From JAYEHC01 sp964490635 (lineage in GTDB: Bacteria > Patescibacteriota > Minisyncoccia > JAHIHE01 > JAGLIN01): DNA of 19,026 bases. The notes under the pieces were generated by a model. The model did no database searches, was not told the DNA's origin, and worked only from the letters and a program-made list of their open reading frames with translations. Of this stretch, positions 1-6,539 are shown one piece after another. The stretch is taken from contig CAZBCK010000019.1 in NCBI GenBank assembly GCA_964490635.1, positions 1-19,026 on the forward strand. Reading direction: 5' to 3'. The translations under genes were made by a program, and so were the position numbers. Numbering within the stretch: the stretch's first letter is position 1; every line of letters starts with the position of its first letter.

Positions 1-113
1 CTCAATAAACAATGATTTTCGTATAATTTTTTTAATTTGCAAAAGTGAAATTATTAAAACAAGTTAGTATAAATTAAATCCTTTATCGCCCCGCCGTTCG
101 TAAACAGCGAGAC

Positions 114-141
114 TAAAAAGATTCAAATTAGAGAATCTTAG
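114..141 (-). terminator. Probable weak terminator after the TasA-like gene
   Basis: A 7-bp perfect stem (AAGATTC / GAATCTT on the minus strand, 8-nt loop) overlaps the TAA stop of the TasA-like gene and is followed by a short U-rich run. The stem is AT-rich, so termination may be leaky. The rest of positions 1-113 shows no gene that I can support. Confidence 0.45.
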
Positions 142-1265
142 TTTTCGTCAGTATCGTTATACCAAACTAAACTGGTTTCCCAAAGGAAATTAGACATACA
201 AGTTGGCCATGGAGAAATACCTCCCCACTCCATTCCTGGATTTTTCCAGTTTTCTGCTGGTACTAACCATGCTTTTACACCCATCATATCTTTGTTAATT
301 TCTGTGCTTCCAGTAAGAGTTAAATCTCCGTCACCATTTGTTGTCCCTCTTGCAATTTCTGTATCTACATCGAAGCCAGCACCATTAGCTTTCATACCAA
401 TAGCTAAAACATAAGCTTTATCTGCCGATGGAGCTCTTCCAGAGAAAGAATAAACAAATTCAGGACCATTAGTTTCATATTTTAATGTTCCCACAAAACC
501 ATCTGTTGAATTAATTATCCATTCATCGCCAACTTTAGTTTTATTCTCAAGAGTAACAGTTGCTACTCCATCTTCTCCTGTTAATTGCTCGCCTAAAATT
601 TCCATATCAAATTTTAAACCATCACCTTGATATTCATTTCTGGCATTAGCGTTAAAGTGATAACTTTGAGTTACCAGCATATGACCGCCAACTGGAATCA
701 TTCCTAATTTGACAAAATTAGTAGCAGTATTGTTATCGCCATAAACCTCTGTTAAACTTTTATCACCATTGCCGTCAACAGCATAAATTGTCTGATACCA
801 AGTTGGTTCAACTCCTTCATCATTAGTCGCGTAAACCTTCACTGATAGATCATAAAGAATTTGAGTTTCAACATCGTCTTTTGGAGTTCCTGCTTCCGCT
901 ACACACTCAGGTTCTGAAGATGTGTAATAATCATAAGGCGTTCCTCCTGTTGTGCCGACACAGTGATAACCACTTGGATTAGAATCAGTTGGTTTAAAAT
1001 TATACAAACTCTTAGAAACATCAACTGGGTTTTGTCCAACATTGTTAATCTTGAAATTGATATATCCAACTTCACCCGGCTTTAAATCGCCGATGTTAAA
1101 ATTCTTCTCAAAAGGATTGTCTCCATCAATGTCAATATCAATTGTTCCCGCTGTGAAAGTATTACCTACGCTTGTTTCAGTATCACTAAAGAAAGAGCTA
1201 GTGGCATAAACACCAATAGCCGCAACAAAAGCGATCATTGCCAAGCTTTTTGCAATTTTCATCAT
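138..1265 (-). CDS. TasA/camelysin-like secreted protein with SipW-type signal peptide
   Basis: This 375-residue protein is probably exported and surface-associated. Residues 4-22 form a hydrophobic signal segment, followed by the TSSFFSDTETS...NTFTAGTIDI pattern seen in SipW-dependent proteins (TasA, CalY, camelysin family), here at about residues 22-44. Residues 45-240 fit the family's beta-rich domain. The C-terminal part (about 245-375) looks like a second beta domain with repeated G/T/D-rich strands, which I do not recognise. In known families such proteins form matrix fibres or act as surface proteins; the role here is inferred. No SipW-like signal peptidase gene is in the window. Two adjacent ATGs (1265 and 1262) are both possible starts. 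Neither has a Shine-Dalgarno site at normal spacing; a perfect one lies about 60 nt further upstream. The C-terminus is rich in W and ends in an acidic tail. Confidence 0.8.
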   Translation of the reverse strand: MMKIAKSLAMIAFVAAIGVYATSSFFSDTETSVGNTFTAGTIDIDIDGDNPFEKNFNIGDLKPGEVGYINFKINNVGQNPVDVSKSLYNFKPTDSNPSGYHCVGTTGGTPYDYYTSSEPECVAEAGTPKDDVETQILYDLSVKVYATNDEGVEPTWYQTIYAVDGNGDKSLTEVYGDNNTATNFVKLGMIPVGGHMLVTQSYHFNANARNEYQGDGLKFDMEILGEQLTGEDGVATVTLENKTKVGDEWIINSTDGFVGTLKYETNGPEFVYSFSGRAPSADKAYVLAIGMKANGAGFDVDTEIARGTTNGDGDLTLTGSTEINKDMMGVKAWLVPAENWKNPGMEWGGISPWPTCMSNFLWETSLVWYNDTDEN

Positions 1266-1366
1266 AAATTTTATTATTAATTATTTATTTATTTATTTAA
1301 CTTTTTTATAGTTACCCACTTTTTTTTCACCTCCTAAAATAGACAACTTCGACCTTTTAGATTATA
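1266..1366 (-). promoter_or_regulatory. Leader of the TasA-like gene: -10 box and distant perfect Shine-Dalgarno
   Basis: On the minus strand a perfect TATAAT lies at 1361-1366, with no convincing -35 box at 17 bp. AGGAGGTGA, a full Shine-Dalgarno match, lies at 1327-1335, but the start codon is about 60 nt downstream, separated by an A/U-only stretch containing a run of (AAAT) units. The distant site could serve an 8-codon leader ORF starting GTG at 1319 (V G N Y K K V K, then TAA), or act as a ribosome loading site. The boxes are visible; their use is inferred. Confidence 0.4.
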
Positions 1367-1398
1367 TAAAACTCACACACCCACACGCCCACACGCTC

Positions 1399-1490
1399 GG
1401 AGTGTTGAACGAGCGATAGCGGAGTTCAACTGAAATATCACCATTCTCCCGCTTTCAATAGAACTCCGCTATCGCTCGGGATTTTTACAT
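1399..1490. repeat. Large palindromic repeat, copy A
   Basis: An imperfect palindrome of about 85-90 bp. The left arm (CGAGCGATAGCGGAGTTC) and right arm (GAACTCCGCTATCGCTCG) are exact reverse complements over 18 bp, with further partial pairing towards a loop of about 17 nt. It is nearly identical to copy B (1782-1865), with only 3 differences over about 84 bp, and shares the GAGCGATAGC core with copy C. The core also appears near the right window edge. Confidence 0.85.
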
Positions 1491-1533
1491 TCCGCAACAT
1501 AGATAAAACTGAAACGCATAAGTCCTAAACATA

Positions 1534-1559
1534 CAAAAAACCCGCAATAAATGCGAGGT
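1534..1559 (-). terminator. Intrinsic terminator of the small 32-codon unit
   Basis: On the minus strand the stem CTCGCA / TGCGGG (6 bp with one G-U pair, 5-nt loop) is followed directly by a run of six Ts. It begins a few nt after the TAA of the 32-codon ORF, the spacing expected of an intrinsic terminator or attenuator. If it is leaky, it could control read-through towards the TasA-like gene. Confidence 0.6.
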
Positions 1560-1561
1560 TC

Positions 1562-1660
1562 TTATTGAAAATAATAAAACGAAGTAAAAACGCGCCAAGA
1601 TATACCAAAAACACCTCCTCTTTGGTGCTTTGCCTTGTTTTTCATCTGGCAACCAACCAT
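1562..1660 (-). CDS. Candidate small protein or leader peptide, 32 codons
   Basis: An ATG-to-TAA ORF encodes MVGCQMKNKAKHQRGGV followed by FGISWRVFTSFYYFQ: a basic N-terminal half and an aromatic C-terminal half. AGGGTGA (1669-1675) lies 8 nt upstream of the ATG. A strong promoter ends about 34 nt before that, and a terminator follows the stop at once. The ORF therefore has every signal of a self-contained unit. However, it also contains an internal GAGGAGGTG with a second overlapping frame starting TTG, and the RNA can fold (TTGCC/GGCAA and ACCAAA/TTTGGT pairs). A structured leader or non-coding RNA is equally possible. I recognise no family. Confidence 0.35.
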   Translation of the reverse strand: MVGCQMKNKAKHQRGGVFGISWRVFTSFYYFQ

Positions 1661-1700
1661 AATAGATTTCACCCTAAAATTTATTCCTTTTAATATAGAA

Positions 1701-1729
1701 AGAATACTACACAATATCGCTACTGTCAA
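1701..1729 (-). promoter_or_regulatory. Strong sigma-70-type promoter
   Basis: On the minus strand a perfect TTGACA (-35, positions 1724-1729) is followed after 17 bp by TATTCT (-10, 1701-1706). Transcription would start near 1694 and run into the 32-codon ORF and its terminator. It is the best promoter match in the window, yet no long gene lies directly behind it. Confidence 0.7.
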
Positions 1730-1763
1730 GATTCAGAACAGGATTACAGAGTATTAAAATTTT

Positions 1764-1910
1764 TGGAGTGTTGAATTTTTTGGAGTGTTGAACGAGCGAT
1801 AGCGGAGTTCAACTGAAATATCACCATTCTCCCGCTTTCAGCAGAACTCCGCTACCGCTCGTTCTACACTCCGGGATTTTTACATTCTCCGGGATTTTTC
1901 TACACTCCGG
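1764..1910. repeat. Large palindromic repeat, copy B, with tandem end units
   Basis: The main palindrome at 1782-1875 matches copy A almost exactly. Its outer arms extend further: GGAGTGTTGAACGAGCG on the left is complementary, with few mismatches, to CGCTCGTTCTACACTCC on the right. The left end is preceded by a partial extra unit (GGAGTGTTGAA at 1764-1774). The right end carries repeats of a roughly 16-nt unit containing CTCCGGGATTTT at about 1868-1910. It sits just downstream of the phosphohexomutase stop and has no U-tract in that gene's direction, so it is a repeat rather than a standard terminator. Confidence 0.8.
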
Positions 1911-1921
1911 ATTATTTATTG

Positions 1922-4381
1922 TTACGCTTCAATGGCTGAGCTAATTTTATGATCTTCAAGAATTTTATACAGATCCTGGCGCGCCAGCTTTTCAAAGTCA
2001 CTCCTGATCTGTTCAATCTTATCCAGATCTATGGAAGAAGCATCACCGTATATTTTGCTTTTCAACGGATCGGTTCCGGAAGGTCTGAAATCAAATTCGC
2101 TCACGACGGGAACACATCCGTTCATTTCCTTAAACTCCATCAGCACGCCCTCCGGTCTCTTTTCCCCTTTCGCCAATAACTCTTCGGTCAACATAATTCT
2201 GTCCAGACATTTCCAGATATTTTTATAAGAAGGCATAACCTCCGAAAGTATCGCAGAAGCCTTCTCTTTTGCAATCTGTTTTTCCCCGACAGCTTTTGCT
2301 ATGGAAAAAAAGAAATTGTTGAAATTCGCTTTAACCGCGCCCGCTTTTTTCATTTCAGCCCGTTGCCTGTCGTGATCCATCTGCGCTATCACTCCCTGAG
2401 GAAGACCATGAAGAATATCCAGCCTAAAATCTATTTTAGAGGACAACTTGTATTTTTTGAAAAAACTGTCAAGAGAATTTATGACAAGATAGTTTTTGCT
2501 GTTTTCCAGATACAACTTTGAGGAATAGATAAGTTCCGATACCAACGAATCAGCGGCGCTTTTTTCAGGCATTGCTATTGTTTTTTCTCCCAATATATTA
2601 TTACAGACCTTATTCATTCCGGCAACTCTGCCTCCGCTTTCTTCTTCTTTGCAATGCACGCGAAGTTGCTTTTTTTTGTCCATAGTAATTTTATTCCCAA
2701 GCTGATCTTTGAAGGTTAACTCCGGCTTGTCCGAATAGAAATACCAATTCTCTATTTCCCTTTGAATACTTGTTAAATTCTTGAACCCGACAAGAGTGAC
2801 CACTTTCTTCATCTGCTTGACCGAGTCGGCAAATTCGCTCCATGCTCTCCAGGAAACATAAGTGATTATATAGAACGAGGTGTAATCGTCCCAAATGCCT
2901 TCGCCTTTCATCAGCTCATAGTCAATGATATCCAAACATAGAAAAATTTTATTCGGGCTTGGAGCAGCAAGGATTTTGTCGTCATCCAGTTCATAATAAC
3001 CGATCCCATAATTATCAAGCAAAGGAGAATCGTCTTTTTTCATAATTTGTTTCAGGACAAATCGGTCCGAATCCGGGTCGCATTCATATATTTTTGTGTC
3101 CTCTGGTTTGCCTTTCAACAATTCAAAATACGGAATTGTTTTTGCCACTTCCGGTATCGTCGTATCAATACCCAAATGTTCCACGCTATACATATCTTCG
3201 TTCGTTTCTTTATCTTTTGATCTAACGACCAAATAACCGACATCAAAAAATTGGCTTTCTTTCTCATAGAGCCATTCAAAAACGCTTTCATTTATTCCCA
3301 GTTCTTTCAAGATCGGCTTTAATGTTCCGGCAGTGCTTCCGTTCAACGCGTTGACAATTATTTTATGTCCGTTGGAAACGGCTTTATTGATAATATCAAT
3401 CTCGCTTTTCGTGGCGTTCAGCGTAGAAACATATAGCTTAGCCATCCTGTCGTATGATAATGTCTTCAAAATATTCGGGTGATGCGCCTCCGACATTTTA
3501 AGTTTATATTCTCTCTTATTTTTGTATATGTCGTCATTGATAATTCTATTCAGTATCTCTCTATAATTTTCATATACATCCGGCAGTATTTGAGATCCGT
3601 CCGGAGCCAATACCTTTCTCCCGCACAAATAATTTGAAGAGTGGCTTGAAGTATAATAGGTAGCTCCCGTAGCGCCAAGCAAATAACACAAGTATGAAAA
3701 CATATAGATCGTTGTCGTGTCACTATATTCCCGGAGAGTTATGACCTTAATTCCGTTTCGCGCCAAAATTCTTGTTTCCATTTCCACAAATTTCGCGGTA
3801 TGAGGTCTGACTTCCCCTCCAACAAGTTTGACGGGATTATTTTTAACAAACGGAATTATATCTTCCAGCTTCAGCTCATAAATGCTCTCAATTATTTCCA
3901 TATTCCGGCTGTTCAAATTTTTTCTTATTGTCCGGCAAAAATCGTCCGGGTTGATATTCTCCAACTTTTTTTGAGTTTCTTTGTGAATCTTTTTAATAAA
4001 TTCAGCTTCGGCTTGTATCAGAACAGCCAAAAACATATCATTGTACATTTTTTGCGGATTTTGGCTGTGGAGAATATCCACAAAAGCGCGTATGCCCGCA
4101 GTGGAATTTTGCGATTTTTCCAAAAAATCGTTCAGATGTTTTCTCAAATTATACCGGTCCGCAATTTCTGAATTAATTATAAACTCTTGTTTGTCTTTAT
4201 TATCCAAATTAAAAATAGGCTTGATATCCGAATGTTTATTTTTATATTTAACCCAGTTATCTTCATAATCCCGCAACAGTTTTTCTTTTAATTCCGGCTG
4301 ATGTTTTTGGATAATTCTCCAGTCTTCTTTTTCCTGCGAATCATACAAATTTTTAAGTTCCCTTTGAGTAAGAATTTTCAT
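1922..4381 (-). CDS. Phosphohexomutase (phosphoglucomutase/phosphomannomutase-like), very long variant
   Basis: A predicted cytosolic enzyme of the alpha-D-phosphohexomutase superfamily, which interconverts hexose 1- and 6-phosphates to supply sugar nucleotides. Four signatures appear in the proper order: domain-1 start STAGIRAF (93-100); active-site loop TSSHSSNYLCG (244-254), in place of TASHNP, with S246 the predicted phosphoserine; metal loop DPDSDR (435-440); sugar loop KEEESGGR (578-585); and phosphate loop RPSGTDP (766-772). Family members are usually 450-600 residues. This one has 819, with about 90 extra residues before domain 1, about 60 between STAGIR and the HTAKF segment, and insertions between the metal and sugar loops. 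Substrate cannot be told. The ATG at 4381 is chosen as the first start of the open frame; upstream there is no clear Shine-Dalgarno site. It follows the HAD gene, separated by repeat copy C. Confidence 0.82.
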   Translation of the reverse strand: MKILTQRELKNLYDSQEKEDWRIIQKHQPELKEKLLRDYEDNWVKYKNKHSDIKPIFNLDNKDKQEFIINSEIADRYNLRKHLNDFLEKSQNSTAGIRAFVDILHSQNPQKMYNDMFLAVLIQAEAEFIKKIHKETQKKLENINPDDFCRTIRKNLNSRNMEIIESIYELKLEDIIPFVKNNPVKLVGGEVRPHTAKFVEMETRILARNGIKVITLREYSDTTTIYMFSYLCYLLGATGATYYTSSHSSNYLCGRKVLAPDGSQILPDVYENYREILNRIINDDIYKNKREYKLKMSEAHHPNILKTLSYDRMAKLYVSTLNATKSEIDIINKAVSNGHKIIVNALNGSTAGTLKPILKELGINESVFEWLYEKESQFFDVGYLVVRSKDKETNEDMYSVEHLGIDTTIPEVAKTIPYFELLKGKPEDTKIYECDPDSDRFVLKQIMKKDDSPLLDNYGIGYYELDDDKILAAPSPNKIFLCLDIIDYELMKGEGIWDDYTSFYIITYVSWRAWSEFADSVKQMKKVVTLVGFKNLTSIQREIENWYFYSDKPELTFKDQLGNKITMDKKKQLRVHCKEEESGGRVAGMNKVCNNILGEKTIAMPEKSAADSLVSELIYSSKLYLENSKNYLVINSLDSFFKKYKLSSKIDFRLDILHGLPQGVIAQMDHDRQRAEMKKAGAVKANFNNFFFSIAKAVGEKQIAKEKASAILSEVMPSYKNIWKCLDRIMLTEELLAKGEKRPEGVLMEFKEMNGCVPVVSEFDFRPSGTDPLKSKIYGDASSIDLDKIEQIRSDFEKLARQDLYKILEDHKISSAIEA

Positions 4382-4413
4382 TTTAGTTTTTTAATAAATT
4401 TTTACCTCACTTT

Positions 4414-4506
4414 GGAGTATAGAACGAGCGATAGCAAATTTCTATTTGAAAGCGGAAATTAAATGTTTTTTTAAGTCAAACTCCGCTATCGCTCGTTTGA
4501 CGCTCC
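4414..4506. repeat. Large palindromic repeat, diverged copy C
   Basis: The outer arms GGAGTATAGAACGAGCGATAGC (first 20 nt from 4414) and CTATCGCTCGTTTGACGCTCC (to 4506) are imperfect reverse complements and match the arms of copies A and B. The centre differs. The right arm overlaps the 3' end of the HAD gene and provides its last codons and TAG stop. Confidence 0.75.
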
Positions 4507-5142
4507 AAACAAACAAGTCTTAACATTGCTAACAATATCTTTTGCTTCATTTAAATTTTTAACGGTATAGTCAGCCAGTTTTGATTCTGTCATTATATCA
4601 ACGCCTTGCGGTCTCTTCATCTTCATCGTTATAATTTCAGGAAATTTGTTTTTTATATTGTCAATTTGGCTTGTTTTGTCATCTATAAAAAAGATTTTTT
4701 CTCCTTCGCACTTTTCAAAGATAGGATTTATATCTTCCGCTTTATCTCCCGAAGTAATAATTATATTTTCAAAAAATTCCGTTATTTTTGAATTGTTAAT
4801 TTTAATCTTCTGCGTCGCTGTTGTAGCAAAAGAAAGAAGGATTAAATCTTTTTTATTATAGCTCTTGGCGAAACTAAAAAAATCAGGATAAATAAAATCC
4901 TCAGAATTATCTAATATCAAATTTATTTCTTGCGCAGCTTTTATTTTATCAAACGGTTTAATTTCATTCAACAAATTAATTATTATTTCGGGGTTAAAAT
5001 CTCCCGCCTTTTCTTTACATCCGACATAAACATCCCAAAACTGTCTCTCTTGAAAACCCAAACTACTAAAAATAGCGCAAACATTATGTATTAGCTTATA
5101 TGTATTAAAAATCGTATCGTCAAAATCAAGAATTATTTTCAT
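4486..5142 (-). CDS. HAD-superfamily hydrolase with repeat-derived C-terminus
   Basis: A 218-residue HAD-like phosphohydrolase. Motif I is LDFDDT (residues 5-10; D6 the expected nucleophile and D8 the acid/base). A motif II-type segment LLSFATT lies at 102-108, a possible motif III lysine at K134, and motif IV FFIDDK at 151-156. The residues between motifs I and II fit a helical cap. The substrate is unknown; small phosphate esters or nucleotides are usual for this group. The last six residues (GASNER) and the TAG stop are encoded by the arm of palindromic repeat copy C, so the original C-terminus was probably cut or replaced by the repeat. It lies between mscS and the phosphohexomutase on the same strand, possibly as one transcript. 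No clear Shine-Dalgarno site is present. Confidence 0.8.
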   Translation of the reverse strand: MKIILDFDDTIFNTYKLIHNVCAIFSSLGFQERQFWDVYVGCKEKAGDFNPEIIINLLNEIKPFDKIKAAQEINLILDNSEDFIYPDFFSFAKSYNKKDLILLSFATTATQKIKINNSKITEFFENIIITSGDKAEDINPIFEKCEGEKIFFIDDKTSQIDNIKNKFPEIITMKMKRPQGVDIMTESKLADYTVKNLNEAKDIVSNVKTCLFGASNER

Positions 5143-5186
5143 TGGATTTTAATCTTTATTTTTTCAGATAAATGTTCTGGGATATT

Positions 5187-5218
5187 GGTGACGGGCACCT
5201 CCAAAGGTGCCCGTCACC
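5187..5218. repeat. Perfect 14-bp palindrome between mscS and HAD gene
   Basis: GGTGACGGGCACCT and its exact reverse complement are separated by 4 nt. It is GC-rich in an AT-rich gap and has no T-run on either side, so it is more likely an intergenic repeat or mRNA-stabilising hairpin than an intrinsic terminator. Confidence 0.75.
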
Positions 5219-5234
5219 TTGGATGTAGGGTGAT

Positions 5235-6314
5235 TTATTTTTCACTATTCAAATAAATACTTTGTGTTGGGAAAGGAATCAAAATTCCTTCTTCGCTGAA
5301 TTTGTTATACACCTCTTCGTTTATTTTTGTCTTTGCGGCAAATTGATGTCCGGGGCTGTCAACCCACAAGATAATAAGAAATTCCAAGGCGTAATCTCCC
5401 AAACTTAAAAAGTAGACTGAAGGCGCCGGGTTTTTCTCAACTCCCTCTATTTTATTCGCAATATCCAAAAGCGTTTCCCTAACTTTTTTAATATCCGATC
5501 CATAGGATACATTTATATGTATCTTCGCTTTAATTTTTGACTCCGGCTGATTGTAATTGATAATTTTTGAATTCGCGATTATGCTGTTCGGAATAACAAC
5601 AACTGTCTCGTCAAATGTCTTAACACGGGTTGATCTTATCCCTATTTCCAAAACATCGCCAATTTCTCCACTATCCAATTGAATACGATCATTGACTTTA
5701 AACGGTCGGTCAAAATACATGGAAATTCCGCCGAATAAATGCGACAGCGTATCTTTTGCCGCAAAAGCAATTACGAATCCGGCAATACCGGCGGAAGCCA
5801 GAAGCGGAGTGATGTCTATGTCCCAGATGCTGAAAATAAACATTATCCCGGCAAAGAAAATAATGATACTGCTTAATTTTTTAAACAACGGCATTAATTC
5901 ATCGTCCAAAGTTGATTTTGTCTGAGCGGCAAATTTAAACCCGAATTCGTCAATGATTATTCTGACCAGCCTCGCAATTGTGTAGATCCAGATAATCGCC
6001 GCGACAGTTTTGAGAATTTTCGCAAAATCAGCTTCGTATTTTGCAAGAGCCGCAATATAAATAAACGACTGATAAGTACCAAGAAGAACAACGGAATAAA
6101 ATATCGGCATATTCAGTATTTTCATCATTTCATCATCAGCGTTAGTTTTCGTCTTCTTCGTAAAAACAACAAAAACTTTGTTAAATAAAAAATTTACAAT
6201 CTGCGCGGCGACAAAAGACAGAACGAGAATGAACATTGCGACAAGATACGAAGCTATCGTTATTCCCGTATATGTCCCCAGCACCTGATTAATTTGGTTA
6301 AAATAGTCAATCAT
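5235..6314 (-). CDS. Mechanosensitive channel, MscS family
   Basis: A 359-residue inner-membrane channel that would open under membrane tension to release solutes during osmotic downshock. Hydrophobic segments are at about residues 18-43, 68-90, 103-122 and 147-164. They are followed by the pore helix at about 168-197 with the small-residue pattern ASAGIAGFVIAFAAKDTL, and then by the MscS beta domain: FDRPFKVNDRI at 201-211, GEIGDVLEIGIRSTRV at 216-231, and VIPNSIIANSKIINY at 240-254. The rest forms the C-terminal alpha/beta domain. With four or five predicted helices before the cytosolic part, it is somewhat larger than E. coli MscS (286 residues), as in YnaI-type relatives. It is the first gene of a minus-strand group with the HAD and phosphohexomutase genes, transcribed away from ftsK. 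No Shine-Dalgarno site precedes the ATG. Confidence 0.95.
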   Translation of the reverse strand: MIDYFNQINQVLGTYTGITIASYLVAMFILVLSFVAAQIVNFLFNKVFVVFTKKTKTNADDEMMKILNMPIFYSVVLLGTYQSFIYIAALAKYEADFAKILKTVAAIIWIYTIARLVRIIIDEFGFKFAAQTKSTLDDELMPLFKKLSSIIIFFAGIMFIFSIWDIDITPLLASAGIAGFVIAFAAKDTLSHLFGGISMYFDRPFKVNDRIQLDSGEIGDVLEIGIRSTRVKTFDETVVVIPNSIIANSKIINYNQPESKIKAKIHINVSYGSDIKKVRETLLDIANKIEGVEKNPAPSVYFLSLGDYALEFLIILWVDSPGHQFAAKTKINEEVYNKFSEEGILIPFPTQSIYLNSEK

Positions 6315-6340
6315 ATTTTTTGTTAAATTATTATGATTTT

Positions 6341-6369
6341 ATTATAGCAGAAATGTTTGATGATAGAAA
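6341..6369 (-). promoter_or_regulatory. Probable promoter of the mscS-type gene
   Basis: On the minus strand a perfect TATAAT (6341-6346) lies 26 nt upstream of the ATG, with a weak TTTCTA -35 candidate 17 bp further upstream. Short 5' leader without Shine-Dalgarno. Confidence 0.4.
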
Positions 6370-6425
6370 GAAAAGGAAATTGATAGAAAAGGGAAATTAC
6401 TTGTTTTATTTCAATAATCTTGCTT

Positions 6426-6449
6426 GTCATTCCCGCGCAGGCGGGAATC
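6426..6449. repeat. Palindromic intergenic repeat (GTCATTCCCGC...GCGGGAATC type)
   Basis: ATTCCCGC and GCGGGAAT pair around GCAG. The same element occurs at 18320-18344 and, diverged and inverted, at 18450-18474. It lies between the divergent mscS and ftsK promoters. This type of repeat is widespread in bacterial intergenic regions. Confidence 0.8.
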
Positions 6450-6478
6450 ATACAGATGAAGTCGGGATCTAATCCCCA

Positions 6479-6507
6479 TTGCTCTAAACAAAATTTTAGG
6501 CTATACT
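6479..6507 (+). promoter_or_regulatory. Probable ftsK promoter
   Basis: TTGCTC (6479-6484), 17 bp, then TATACT (6502-6507, 5 of 6 consensus). The expected transcript start near 6514 leaves a leader of about 26 nt before the ftsK ATG. No Shine-Dalgarno site is present. Confidence 0.5.
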
Positions 6508-6539
6508 ATCTATGTTAAACGGATTAAATTTCACAATTT

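Noticed and set aside
1562..1700. Known riboswitch class in the leader of the small unit
   Set aside because: The fold has short stems and a terminator, but I cannot match it to any riboswitch consensus that I know, such as c-di-GMP or SAM.
1399..1910. CRISPR array
   Set aside because: Only two copies of a long palindrome about 380 bp apart; no regular short repeats with spacers and no cas genes.
5187..5218. Intrinsic terminator between mscS and the HAD gene
   Set aside because: A perfect GC-rich stem, but no T-run on either strand; kept as a palindromic repeat.
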